Assembly (NCBI GenBank): GCA_030549175.1 | Contig: JAUKUA010000005.1 | Coordinates: 4,402,001 to 4,466,000, forward strand | Length of the DNA stretch: 64,000 nucleotides | Reading direction: 5' to 3' | DNA from: Lasiosphaeris hirsuta | Lineage: Eukaryota; Ascomycota; Sordariomycetes; Sordariales; Lasiosphaeriaceae | Part shown: positions 8,950 to 19,032 of the stretch, piece by piece | Numbering within the stretch: the first letter of the stretch is position 1 | How the letters are laid out: every line of letters starts with the position of its first letter | The notes under the pieces: generated by a model | What the model was told of the DNA's origin: nothing | Database searches by the model: none | The model's input: the letters and a program-made list of their open reading frames with translations, nothing else | Made by a program: the position numbers and the translations under genes

Positions 8950-11367
8950 AGTAGTGGTGAAAAATGAAATTCTTAAGCGCGAAAAGGTAAACCAGGGTTG
9001 GAGTGTACTCAGCTTTGAAAAGCTGTGGTGGGAAATCATGAGATTGCTGAGGCCTTCCACTTAACCATTCTACACGACGATATTTTTACCAACCCGAAGC
9101 TCAACAAGTCCATCTTGTCCTCTTTATTTTCTTGATATCGACGTCCAAGCCCAAGACTTCGACATCATGGCAGGCATAACCGGCTATCAGACGCCTTCAT
9201 CCAGGCACATCCTGCAACCGAAGTTAACTATTAGAGATATTATATAGTCCATCATCACTCAATGCGGAAAGGAGGTTTCAGAAGCGGTACCACTACCTAC
9301 ATAGCCTACGGAAGGGGCCTCACAACCCCCTTCATCAGAGCAAGTCGAAAGTCAGTCAACCCCACCCACCCTACCACCGCCAACCCTCATCGATCCTTTG
9401 TCAGATGGTGCCGACCCCCCGAATTAGGACCCCCATGCCCCCTTATCTAGATCGGCTTGGAGGGGTGACACAATTCTCATTGTGTAGAACAAGACCGAAG
9501 TGATAATGGCAATAGAGAACATTGCGATCAGTTCTGGGCGTACTGTGAGGCGCGACAACATCCACAGCATGCCCTGACTTCTATCAGGTTATTGAAGCCC
9601 CGACAAAGGCCTTTACAACATTAAAAGCGGTGTTTATGGCATCTCGGAAGGCATCTATGGTATTCCACAAGCCGTTCTGGTATTTGAAATGGCATAATCG
9701 GTATTCTAAAAAGCCTTTCTCATCTACAAAAGGGGTTGAATGGCACTGTATGCAGACTTTGCAAAATATTGGGCTGTGACAATGATCGCATGCTGGAACT
9801 GGTGTGTGTGCGCGGAGGCAGACGATGTTCTCATCATTCATGAATCAGACCCATCGAGTGTCGCTGTCTTTTGTCAAGCGGAGAAAAGACACGACCTGTG
9901 TGGTGTGAGTGCAAAAGCACTGAATCCACATGGAATTCAACAAGAAGGCTCAATTCCCAACTAACTTCAAGCTCAGGTGCCAAGGGACAATGTACTTTTG
10001 TCCGTTGTTCTGATCACAACGAGCACGACGGTTGCGGGCCAGATCTGATCGTCAGTTTTCCAAGATTCGCCCAAAGCCAAACGACATGGGATGTTTCACG
10101 CCAAATCGAGTATACCCGTTCCGACTCTGAGATATAACTCACATTTTTCCTTGCATCATCGAACTAAGTCACCAGCATGAAACCCAGGCTAGCTTCCAAA
10201 CTGTCGAAAGCTACGCCGATATATGGGAAAGGTCCATTTCGATCCAGGATGGTGGACACAAATAGATGCTCCATAGGACCCGGGGAATATGTGGCAGGAA
10301 TCGTCAAATGAGCGGGAGAGCAGTTCTGTTCAGTTAGTTGTCGTCTCTCAGGGGTAGACACCACCTGGACGTCACGGTTGGAATGAATGGTGCCTTAACT
10401 GAAACGAGGAATGGGAAACGTCGAAACCATTCGAGCCTTGGCTTGTTTTTGGGACCTTTTCCCGAATATTCTTGTGCGATCGTTCGATTGACCAAGTCAA
10501 ACCGTCTATGATGTTGGAGCCATCCCTGCGAAATCGGCCTTCCTCTCTGCCGAACGCGACGACAGGGGCTACACCGCCGACGAGACGTCAAGCCTAGAAT
10601 TCTTTTCCATGGCGCAGTCTCTTATTTTCTATTTTCGAAGGCGAATCCATCTCTGTCCTTCAAGCCAAATTGGTCGCCCATTGTGGTTCCTTCCCAAACT
10701 GACCGACTTGCACCATCAACCCTCCCCAACACCCACTACAAAGTACAAAACTAAAGCCTCCATCAATCAACAAGACATTCAAATCACGGCCAGCAGAACA
10801 GCTTGCGCAAGCCAATCGAGGAAACCAGCAAGCCCAAAAGCAATATTCGCTTGCCTAGAAAAGCCATTGCTGACCTTCAAGCTGACCCTGCTGGCTCTTT
10901 CGCTCTTTCCTCACTGCCCTGCACTGGCATTTGAGAAAGAACAGCCAGAAAAGGCCCGTGCTTCCCATTCTTCTCTTTTCCTCAAAGATTCTTACACGAT
11001 TTGCTCGCAAAGAGTTTGCGGCTCGGACGATTTATCCCCACAACCGCTTCCTGTCCGAACTTGCTTCCCGTCGCATGAGCATCCCGAGTACCACGATCCA
11101 TCCGCTCTCTGCCTCTCGTGGCCTACACTCGCGCTTGGGAATCATCACGGCATACTGCCGTCGCAAGTGAACTTTTTTCTGTGGGGAAGTTCTGAGCTCG
11201 CGCAGGGTCCGATCATTTCACAACGCTAGCCTAGGCTTTCTTTGCCATCAGACCTGGCATCAAGGTATTCACTAGTTCATCGGGTGACGGAAGACTCCTA
11301 ACAGACGGCTGCAGGAAAAAAAAAAAAAAAACTCTTGCTTTATACTACCGACAGAAGCCTCGACGCC
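8950..11367. other. 2.4-kb intergenic region
   Basis: No confident gene. An AT-richer stretch at 9590-9760 has degenerate repeats headed GGTATT (about every 21-25 nt). A 206-codon plus frame (10609-11229, ATG in good context) has weak coding character and no domain; it more likely belongs to the 5' region of the helicase gene. An A tract (16-17 nt) ends at about 11331, just before the helicase start. Confidence 0.45.
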
Positions 11368-14076
11368 ATGGCGTCCTTCCTTAGCCATTTCGGATCGCAA
11401 ACTGCGACCGCTACCCACTCGCAGGCCCAATTCGGCTCCCAGTACCCGCAATCGCCGGCCCAGTTCCGACGTCAGCAGCCGCAAGTCCGCGTCACCGCCG
11501 CTCGCTCCAACAGGCAAACCACCAGCATGCTAATCGAGTCTTTGAGCTCTGCCGCTCACTCTTCCAAGAAGAGAAAGAGCCTCAAAGAGCTGAAACCGGG
11601 TGCTGTTGTGGACAAGAAATGGATCAGGCCCATCAACCCGTCCGCCGTCATTGTGAAGCCCAGAGACGATGAGATTGTTGTCATCAGCGACGATGAGAGC
11701 GACGAGGCCCCTACCCCCACCAAGCGCATGAAGCCGACGCCCGGTATCCAGCAGTGGAACTACCATGCTCCCAGCACCAAGGCACTAACCGCACAGCCCT
11801 CGAGAGCTCTGACCTCGGCACATGCAATTCACCCTTCGGCATTTGCTACTCAGGCATCTGCTCCTCAGTCATCGGGCACCCAAGCGATTCCCATTGCCTC
11901 CTTCAGTCAGGAATCAAACTCGTCGAGTATCAACCCATCGTCGAGCGTCAGCCAGCGGTCAGCCACCCAAGCGACAAGCTCCTCAGCACCGCACAATACG
12001 GCTCGATACATATCACCGCCCCCGAGCAACTTGACATACAACCCGGCGAATAACCATGTTTGGCAACCGCAGGGCCCGGCTCCACCCCAGCAGCAGCAGC
12101 AGCAGCAGAGAATTTTTGTGTCTCCTATGAAGATGAAGCCCATTGATATCGACAAGGAGTCACACCAGAACAGCGATGAAGAGGAGCTGCTCGATCACAG
12201 AGGCTGCCAACTCTCGGAGGAGGCAATCAAGGCTGCCCGAGCCTACTGGGACGGCCAGCGCGAGTACGATCACTGCCCATTCGGTGCTCATGCGGTCCAA
12301 GGACCCCAACCCTACGACGACCCTCTCCTTGGATTGGCCTGCGCCCGACGGACCTACACCCAGCTTATCTTGGGCCGGGACTGCCTGGAGCCCGGAACAC
12401 GGACCTACGAGCCGCCGTACGTCGGACCCCTGGAGGAGACTATCCCCAATATCGACGTGGGTACCATGGGCGCCGGAGTCCTGCCGGATGGGCAGGACCG
12501 GACCGAGCCTGTTCTGTGCCCCGAGCAAGCCGATATTGTCGAACTTGCTGCGAGTGGCCGCAACATCTTCTACACGGGCTCGGCGGGCTGCGGAAAGTCC
12601 ACGGTGTTGCACGCCATCCGGAGGCGCCTCGAGGCTATGGGAAAGAGAGTCAAGGTCATGGCCCCGACCGGCAAGGTCGCCCTCGCCATCAACGGCTGCA
12701 CGACGTGGACCTACGCTGGCTGGACCCCGGATTTCAATAAGAAGCCGATCGAGGAGCTGGAGAACCTGTCACGTTCTAGACGCACCCGTCGCCGGTTTCG
12801 CGATACCGACGTCATCATCATTGACGAGGTCAGCATGGTAGAGAACCTCCACTTTGAGCGCTTGAACGCTGTATTGAAGGTCGGCCGATTCGATAACGAC
12901 GCCTACTTGCGGACGGGCCTCAACACACGCATCATGCCATTTGGGGGCGTTCAGGTGATTGTCACGGGCGACTTCTGCCAGCTCCCACCGGTCAAGCCCT
13001 TTGTCCACTGTAGGGATTGTGGCAAGGAGTTTACCATCAAGATGGAGAACGGAGAACGAACCTATTGCTGCACCAAATGCAGGCTCACGTACAACGACGG
13101 CGACAAGTGGGCGTTCCGCAGCAGAGCCTGGAAGGAGTGCGACTTTGTCAACTTTTACCTGAAGACGATCCATCGCCAAAATGACAGCAAGTTCATTTCC
13201 ATGCTGCAAAAGTGCCGGATGGGAGTGCCGTTCGAGAGCGCCGAAGTCGACATACTGATGAACCACAAATCCATCACTACGAACGCCGTTAAGCTCTTCT
13301 CGACACGCGACGAGGTCCGTAAGATCAACGAGGAGAACTTTAGCAGGCTCAAGACAGAGGCTCGGCCGTACCAGTGCGTGGACAGATTCATCTGGAACAA
13401 GGCCAAGCACCCGGCCCTCGAGTTCAAGGGCAAGAAGAACGCAGACGGCTCGCTCGTGGCGCTCAACGAGCACCGCTTCGAGCGCTTCTCTGAGCTCAAG
13501 ATCGGCATGCTCATCGTGCTACTCGTCAACCTCGACCTACCCGCCGGACTCTGCAACGGAAGCCAAGGCATCATCGCGGGCTTCGAAGACTACGACCCTT
13601 CCAGGCTCCCGCGCAAGGGCGGCCCCGACAACGACTCGGGCACCAACATCATGGGCGCCTACTCCAGCATCAAGGAGGAGCAGATCCGCGCCTTCGCCGA
13701 GCACAACCGGGCGCGCGGCCCGGTCGGCTGGCCGGTCGTGCGCTTCCTCAACGGGGTCACCCGCGTCATCTACCCCGAGTGTCAGGTGCACGAGGTGGGC
13801 GACGACAAGGAGTACTCGCTGCTGTGCCGCACCCAGGTGCCGCTCACGGCCGCCTGGGCCCTCAGCATCCACAAGGCCCAGGGCATGACGCTCGACCGCG
13901 TCGTCGTCAACCTGTCGCGCGCCTTCGAGGAGGGCCAGGTCTACGTCGCGCTCTCGCGCGCCACCTCGCTCGAGGGGCTCAAGGTTGAGGGCGATCCGCA
14001 GGGTCTGAAGGTCGGGGCCGGCGGGAATAAGGATGTGGCCAAGTTTTTGAGGCAGAAGTTTGGAACCGTCGTTTGA
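11368..14076 (+). CDS. PIF1-like 5'-3' DNA helicase with a Cys4 insert
   Basis: Superfamily 1B helicase of the PIF1/RRM3 group, which unwinds DNA in nuclear or mitochondrial genome maintenance. ATG 11368 (context CGCCATGG) gives 902 residues in one exon. The first about 370 residues are disordered, Ser/Gln-rich, with an acidic patch (VVISDDESDEAP) and a run of about eight Gln. The helicase core follows: Walker A GSAGCGKST (about residue 403), Walker B IIIDEVSM (about 482), motif III GDFCQLPPV, and the C-terminal motifs IHKAQGMT and YVALSRATS (about 858). Between motif III and the next core block is a CRDC...CCTKC module (about residues 547-572), a probable zinc ribbon. Upstream is a polyA tract. 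Nuclear versus mitochondrial targeting cannot be read from the N-terminus. Confidence 0.93.
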   Translation: MASFLSHFGSQTATATHSQAQFGSQYPQSPAQFRRQQPQVRVTAARSNRQTTSMLIESLSSAAHSSKKRKSLKELKPGAVVDKKWIRPINPSAVIVKPRDDEIVVISDDESDEAPTPTKRMKPTPGIQQWNYHAPSTKALTAQPSRALTSAHAIHPSAFATQASAPQSSGTQAIPIASFSQESNSSSINPSSSVSQRSATQATSSSAPHNTARYISPPPSNLTYNPANNHVWQPQGPAPPQQQQQQQRIFVSPMKMKPIDIDKESHQNSDEEELLDHRGCQLSEEAIKAARAYWDGQREYDHCPFGAHAVQGPQPYDDPLLGLACARRTYTQLILGRDCLEPGTRTYEPPYVGPLEETIPNIDVGTMGAGVLPDGQDRTEPVLCPEQADIVELAASGRNIFYTGSAGCGKSTVLHAIRRRLEAMGKRVKVMAPTGKVALAINGCTTWTYAGWTPDFNKKPIEELENLSRSRRTRRRFRDTDVIIIDEVSMVENLHFERLNAVLKVGRFDNDAYLRTGLNTRIMPFGGVQVIVTGDFCQLPPVKPFVHCRDCGKEFTIKMENGERTYCCTKCRLTYNDGDKWAFRSRAWKECDFVNFYLKTIHRQNDSKFISMLQKCRMGVPFESAEVDILMNHKSITTNAVKLFSTRDEVRKINEENFSRLKTEARPYQCVDRFIWNKAKHPALEFKGKKNADGSLVALNEHRFERFSELKIGMLIVLLVNLDLPAGLCNGSQGIIAGFEDYDPSRLPRKGGPDNDSGTNIMGAYSSIKEEQIRAFAEHNRARGPVGWPVVRFLNGVTRVIYPECQVHEVGDDKEYSLLCRTQVPLTAAWALSIHKAQGMTLDRVVVNLSRAFEEGQVYVALSRATSLEGLKVEGDPQGLKVGAGGNKDVAKFLRQKFGTVV

Positions 14077-15893
14077 TGGGACGCGAGAGGGGCGAAGAGA
14101 GCACACGCTCTGCGAGCCCAGGGTCCTGCCAGTAGGTGGCAGCAACATTACGCCATCAGGACGTGGACATATTTTGGGAACCGCTGCTGGGGTGTCAGCG
14201 GGGGTTCACTTGGTTTCTTTTTTGTACCTATAAGACGGGGTAGGTGGTCGAGCTGGGAAACCGAAACAGCCTAGACACCATGCGACTAGGGCTTTGCGTT
14301 TGCGGGCTTTTCGGCCGGGTTGACCAAGGAGTGCATCATAACATTAGAGATTTTGAAGCTGCCTCGCGGCCCTCGCTTTCACGCATACGTGGCTACACCC
14401 ATGTAGCGAGCTTCTATGCTGGAAGAGCATGGAGCTTTGCGGACTTTGGTAGCGGTATCGATTTTCCTTTCTTTATTAACGCGAAACATGATGTTGCTGC
14501 TTTGCTATGTGAGTCTTGGTATAGGTTAGGGGGCATTCCTGGAACCCCCCCCAAACCCCAAACCGTGAACACGTATCTACCGACACAGATGAAGCCAAGT
14601 TTGAAGCACCAAAGCAGCGGGCCGGGCTAATCGAGCATGAGACCCTTCATCATTACAACGACATCACCAGGTCAGTCCAAATTACTTTTTAGAATCAGCT
14701 CGAGCGATCCAGGACAGAACCCGTCGACCTCAGCTTGTCGATCAGCAACGTTGGGCTGCTGCTCTCGCCGTTGCACCCGCCTCGTACTGTCGCGCGCCGT
14801 TACCTAGCTAGCATCCCTCTAGGATGGAAAAACGGCTTCGCTGGGCGATTGGGGAGATCAGGACCTGGCGCTGATCTGCATGATGGAAACTCGTCGCGGT
14901 CGCTGGCGATTGAATCACAAGCAAATGTCAACATGTCACGGTCAGTTTGGGCGAAATAGCCTCACGCGTCCGCTTTGAACAGAATTGGGGGGGTGGAGGG
15001 GTGGTCAAGGTGGGGGAGCTGGTGGTCTTTTGAGAACGGGGTTGGTTGCGACCTGAATGCGGGAGGGAAGCTGTCAATCGCGCCGAGACCGGGTGCATCC
15101 GAGATGTAATGGCGCCGCAGGGCCAGGGTGATCTCCCGTGGTTCCTAGTCCCAGATTGTGTGTCCCGGAATTTGGGGTAGCGGGCGGGACTGGCCAGCAT
15201 TGCGGCACCGCGGGTGTCTCCGAGATGGACGAAAGCGGCATCGTTCCCCTCAGATAAATGGATGATACCCACATTTCACACCAGAATCCCCGGGTTCCGG
15301 ATTCCACAATGACCGTGGTGAAATGAGGGAAATAGCCTGGTTTACCCGCCATAGCATGTGCTCTGGGCCAGGGGGGGAAGGGGCAATCTAGGGAGTTTGT
15401 GACAATAGAGAGACCCATCACGACAGACCCCTCTTTCCCCAAGAAGCATCATGGGGGAGCTTCCATGGCCGACTCCAATGTAACCTTGGTATGGCATATC
15501 AGTCAAGAGATCGGCAGTTCTTGGTCTTTGCTTTTGTTCCCACCGTGGTCCGCGTTTCAGACACAGAGATGCTGAACCTGGAAACCGGGTTCGGGGGGAA
15601 AGCAGAGACGGCTGGAATGTGCTAATGGATGAACTAGGAGATGTCTTCAAAACGTACAAATTGGCTCGTCAGGAGTTATCTCACGCCGTTAGTGTGATGC
15701 GGGCAAGATTGACATGCCCTCAATCAGGATAAATACCGCCCACAGGCCATCGCAATATCGCCCTTTCAGCCTGGGACACACATGTCCTCCCTGACCACCC
15801 AACGCCCCTTTCCCTATAAGCTGTCCCAAGTAAGCCACCACAAGAACCGCACCACCCGCGTCTCAGCCGCCTCACCACCACCAACCCGCCATC
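14077..15893. other. 1.8-kb intergenic region upstream of the AA9 gene
   Basis: No gene supported. The right end is the AA9 promoter; an ATAAATA element at about 15729-15735, 160 bp before the ATG, is a plausible TATA-like box. The open frames are short and unpersuasive. Confidence 0.45.
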
Positions 15894-16835
15894 ATGCATC
15901 GCCTCGCCCTGGCCTCCCTCCTGCCCGCCGCCGCCCTAGCCCACTCACACCTGGCCTACATCATCATCAACGGCTCCCTCTTCCACGGCTTCGACCCGGT
16001 ACCAGGACGGGCGCCCGGCAACGCAGCAGACCGCGTAGGCTGGTCATCCTCCAACACCGACGACGGCTTCGTCGGACCAGTCAATTACACCGCGCCCGCC
16101 ATCGCATGCCACCTGGACGGCGCGTCCACGGCAGCCCACGCGCCGGTGCGCGCCGGCGACAACATCCACGTGCAATGGAACGGCTGGCCGGTAGGCCACC
16201 CGGGGCCGGTGCTCTCGTACCTGGCGCCGTGCGCGGGGACGGCGGACGGGTGCGGGAGTGTGGACAAGACGGCGCTGGCGTGGACCAAGATCGACGACTC
16301 GTCGCCGGTGCTGATCGACCCCGTGGGCGTGGGCGGGGGCGGCCCGGCTGGTACCTGGGCGACTAACGTGTTGATTGCGAATAATAACAGCTGGATTGTC
16401 AACGTGCCTGTTGGCCTGAGGCCGGGGCCGTATGTGCTGCGGCATGAGATGATTGCGCTGCACTTTGCGGCGAAGAAGGGCGGGGCACAGAACTATCCGC
16501 TGTGTATCAACCTGTGGGTGGAGCCGCCGGCGGATGAGGGCAAGGTCGTGGTGCCGTTGGTGCTGGGTGGGGTCAGGGCGGCTGAGTTGTACAAGGAGGA
16601 GGATCCGGGGATTTGGGTTGATGTGTTCAAGACCATGACGACGTATGTCGTGCCCGGTCCGGCAGTGGCGGCTGGTGCCTCGCCGGTGCCGCATTCGTTG
16701 CAGGCGAGGAGCGTGCCGCTGAGGGATGGGACGCCGGTCAGGGTGACGGGGACGATGACGGTGCCGTTTGTGGTGAAGGGGACGGGGGCTAGGAGGAGGG
16801 GCGCGGTGGGGGGGTGGACGATAAGGCGTGGGTAG
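15894..16835 (+). CDS. secreted AA9 lytic polysaccharide monooxygenase
   Basis: Copper enzyme that oxidatively cleaves cellulose or other beta-glucans outside the cell. A 16-residue signal peptide ends ALA and cleavage leaves His17 as the new N-terminus, the first histidine of the copper brace. His102 (GHPGPVLSYLAPC) is the second. The block from residue 180 (YVLRHEMIALHF) to GAQNYPLCINLWV supplies the conserved Gln199 and axial Tyr201. Cys73 and Cys204 match the conserved disulfide. There is one exon and 313 residues. After the usual domain end (DPGIWVDVF...VPGPAV) comes an extra tail of about 55 residues, rich in Arg/Gly and ending WTIRRG, with no cellulose-binding module. A truncated LRR-like relic and a transposon lie downstream. 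Substrate specificity cannot be told from sequence alone. Confidence 0.95.
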   Translation: MHRLALASLLPAAALAHSHLAYIIINGSLFHGFDPVPGRAPGNAADRVGWSSSNTDDGFVGPVNYTAPAIACHLDGASTAAHAPVRAGDNIHVQWNGWPVGHPGPVLSYLAPCAGTADGCGSVDKTALAWTKIDDSSPVLIDPVGVGGGGPAGTWATNVLIANNNSWIVNVPVGLRPGPYVLRHEMIALHFAAKKGGAQNYPLCINLWVEPPADEGKVVVPLVLGGVRAAELYKEEDPGIWVDVFKTMTTYVVPGPAVAAGASPVPHSLQARSVPLRDGTPVRVTGTMTVPFVVKGTGARRRGAVGGWTIRRG

Positions 16836-16939
16836 GACCTTCCTGGATTGTCTACCTTCGCTTAAGGTGCCTGCTTGCTCGGGTGGACCGGACACTTATT
16901 TATTCATGGAAGGAGATTGGCCGATTTTCCACCGCATAT

Positions 16940-17714
16940 TTTGGGCCATTCGGCCAGTCCAAGATCTGTTCCCTTGAGGAGTTTGGCATCTCCCACTGGC
17001 TTCTGGATCAGGAAAGCGACGACTCGCTAGTCAAGCTAGTCAAAGGAGTGCCCAAGCCTCACTGTCCTTGCCGTTCACCACTTTCTCCGAGTTCGGCCGC
17101 AGCAGTTATTCAACTTGGCCGACGCCATCCTGAATGGCCAGGCGCCTGAGCTCCGCGTAGTTGAGTTCGTGCTTGCCGTTGACACGCCATTCATGACACT
17201 CGATCAGTGGGAAGGCTTCATGGATTTCCGGCGAGGCCCCTGGGTGGACGCAATGTTGACTGCGCATACACAACTTCACTTCCTACCAGGTGATGAATCA
17301 TGTTTCTTCTCAGGTGGAGGTGGGAATTGTCAGCGAAATTTCTACCCATTGTCCACGATCAGCCGCCGCAAGGTAGCCCCTATCGACGAGGCGGAGCATC
17401 GTTGTGCCGAGACGCTGGAGATCCCTCGTGGTGGAGGATTAGGGGACTGTTGCTTCGAAACACTATATTCTGGCCTGACTGGATACGGCGGTCAAGCCTA
17501 CGATATTTTCGATCTTTTATTCGACTGGGGAAGCGAGGAAGAGGTGGGACTGATACCTCCGCCTGCAGCTCAGGTTGAGGAATGGGTCGGTCCTCCCCCG
17601 CAAATCGGCCTCACGGGGCAATTGGAGTACATTGACCCTGAGGAGTGGAGCACGCGTGGGCATCGTTATGTCTCGTACCTCAACTCCGATTCCGAGTCAG
17701 ACCTAGACCAATAG
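16940..17714 (+). pseudogene. C-terminal relic of an LRR-like/F-box-type protein, frameshifted
   Basis: Two overlapping frames appear to make one protein. The first reads LEEFGISHWLLDQESDDSLV up to LVK near 17043. The second continues as ECPSLTVLAVHHFLR, then LFNLADAILNGQAPELRVVE to the stop at 17714. One surplus A in the AAAGGAG at about 17041-17047 separates them. The pattern of short hydrophobic strands alternating with helices resembles the C-terminal half of fungal F-box/LRR proteins. No start codon or F-box remains, because the AA9 gene ends only about 100 bp upstream. The C-terminal part alone (17115-17714) is open for about 200 codons and ends in an acidic DSDSESDLDQ-like tail. An unrecognised short intron is a less likely alternative. 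Confidence 0.45.
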
Positions 17715-17859
17715 CTATTGCTACTTAGGTATTGTATAGATGGTGTAAATCTCAAGCAGAATATGAAGATGCTTAGGCCTGATACAAAAAACTGCCCTCT
17801 CCTTCCTAATGTACCCTCCATCACATAGGCATGCCATCACATAATCCAACCATGGTTTG

Positions 17860-18373
17860 TTAGCGTGGAACACTCTCACCTAGAGGGATATATGAAAGCC
17901 TCGATAGGCCAGACCTCATTGACGACCGGCGGGCCACTGTTACGCGTTCCTTTGAGGTGACAAACATGGTGTTGGAGGTGATGGTATCCTTCACATCAGG
18001 ACTAGAGAAAGTAACGACAGTGATATTGGACGTCGTGCCGCAGACGCGGCCGACGACGCCGTAGAAGCCCTGCGACGGGACGTACGCCTCGACCTCGAAG
18101 TCGGCCAGGATCGAGTCGCGCGACAACTGGATGTACAGACCCTTGTAGTTGGCGTAGAATTTGGTCAGTAGCGAGATGCGTGCGACCGAGGTGTCGGTGC
18201 CGAGGCCGGCCCCACTACACGTACGTGTCGACGTCGCCATCGACGGCGAGCGTGCTGTAGAAACCCGGCGTACCGCCGCCCGTGCTGAAGATGGCTTGGT
18301 TCCACTTGTTGAGCTTCTGAGCGCTGGCGCTGGTAGCGAGGAGTAGCGCGGCGGAGGTGAGGAGGGACTTCAT
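17860..18373 (-). pseudogene. small secreted protein gene with a one-base frameshift
   Basis: ATG at 18373 starts a clear signal peptide (MKSLLTSAALLLATSASA, cut before QKLNKWNQ) followed by IFSTGGGTPGFYSTLAVDGD and DVDTY. It then hits TAG two codons later. Shifting by one base at about 18218-18226 (the TACGTGTAG sequence) opens the next frame, which continues with coding-like text: SGAGLGTDTSVARISLLTKF, LYIQLSRDSILADFEVEAYV and ITVVTFSSPDVKDT, to a stop at 17860. Length and layout suggest a mature secreted protein of about 150 residues of unknown function. I cannot tell a true mutation from a sequencing error, and an intron does not fit because the sequence on both sides of the shift reads as coding. 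It lies between the AA9/LRR relic and a transposon. Confidence 0.6.
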
Positions 18374-18938
18374 GGTGGCGATTTTGAGGGGGATTTATGG
18401 CTTGAGGAGGATCAATGGCTGGGGTTGATGACTGCGAAAGACGAGATGCCTTGTAATCATAAACACAGCCGAACTGAAGATTTAAATATTTTCTCCCAAT
18501 TTGGTTCAATATGGAGCTCGCTCGAGGCTGGGGTTGCGAAGCGGGATAACGCCCAGACAGATGTGGCGGAGGGAGGACATGAAGCCATCCAGCAAGCGCT
18601 TCGACGGCTCAAATCCGCATCGTGGCCAAGGTGGATGCCAATTGCGGGTTAATCACTCCGCGAAAGAAAGCCGGCGTGGGCAAAGAATTCACCAAAGTTT
18701 TGAGCGGAAAGGATGGCTCAATTCGACATTGTTGCCGAAAACAACCACATCAAAAAGGGGCAACCCCACCTAGCAACCTGATTTGTTGATGGCCCGTGCA
18801 CTCTGAGCGATCGCCATTAGGCCATTGGCTGCTACATCCGGAAGCCCCTGAAAGCAGTCCAGGCACCAACCAGCCAACTCTACAAGACACAATAACCTGC
18901 TCAAATTTAATTAAACATACATTTTTGTAATATCTTTT
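18374..18938. other. intergenic between secreted-protein gene and transposon
   Basis: Promoter side of the small secreted-protein gene; no other gene, RNA or repeat recognised up to the transposon's inverted repeat. Confidence 0.45.
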
Positions 18939-18990
18939 CTATAACGTACTTTATAAGCGAGTGCGCCATATAAGCGAGTGCGCCACTTTT
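18939..18990 (+). repeat. left terminal inverted repeat of the pogo/Fot1-type element
   Basis: Perfect inverse of 20759-20810; carries two tandem copies of a 16-bp unit. AT-rich sequence lies just outside. Confidence 0.92.
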
Positions 18991-19032
18991 CCCAACCCAA
19001 CCACAACTATCCTCAATTACACAACCACAACG

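Noticed and set aside
10609..11229. 206-codon plus-strand frame with good ATG context
   Set aside because: No domain, irregular composition, another frame open in the same place, and it lies in the likely 5' region of the helicase gene.
18000..18240. intron with GTACGT donor to explain the secreted-protein frame change
   Set aside because: It would remove sequence that reads as coding (SGAGLGTDTSVARISLL) and no acceptor restores the downstream frame.
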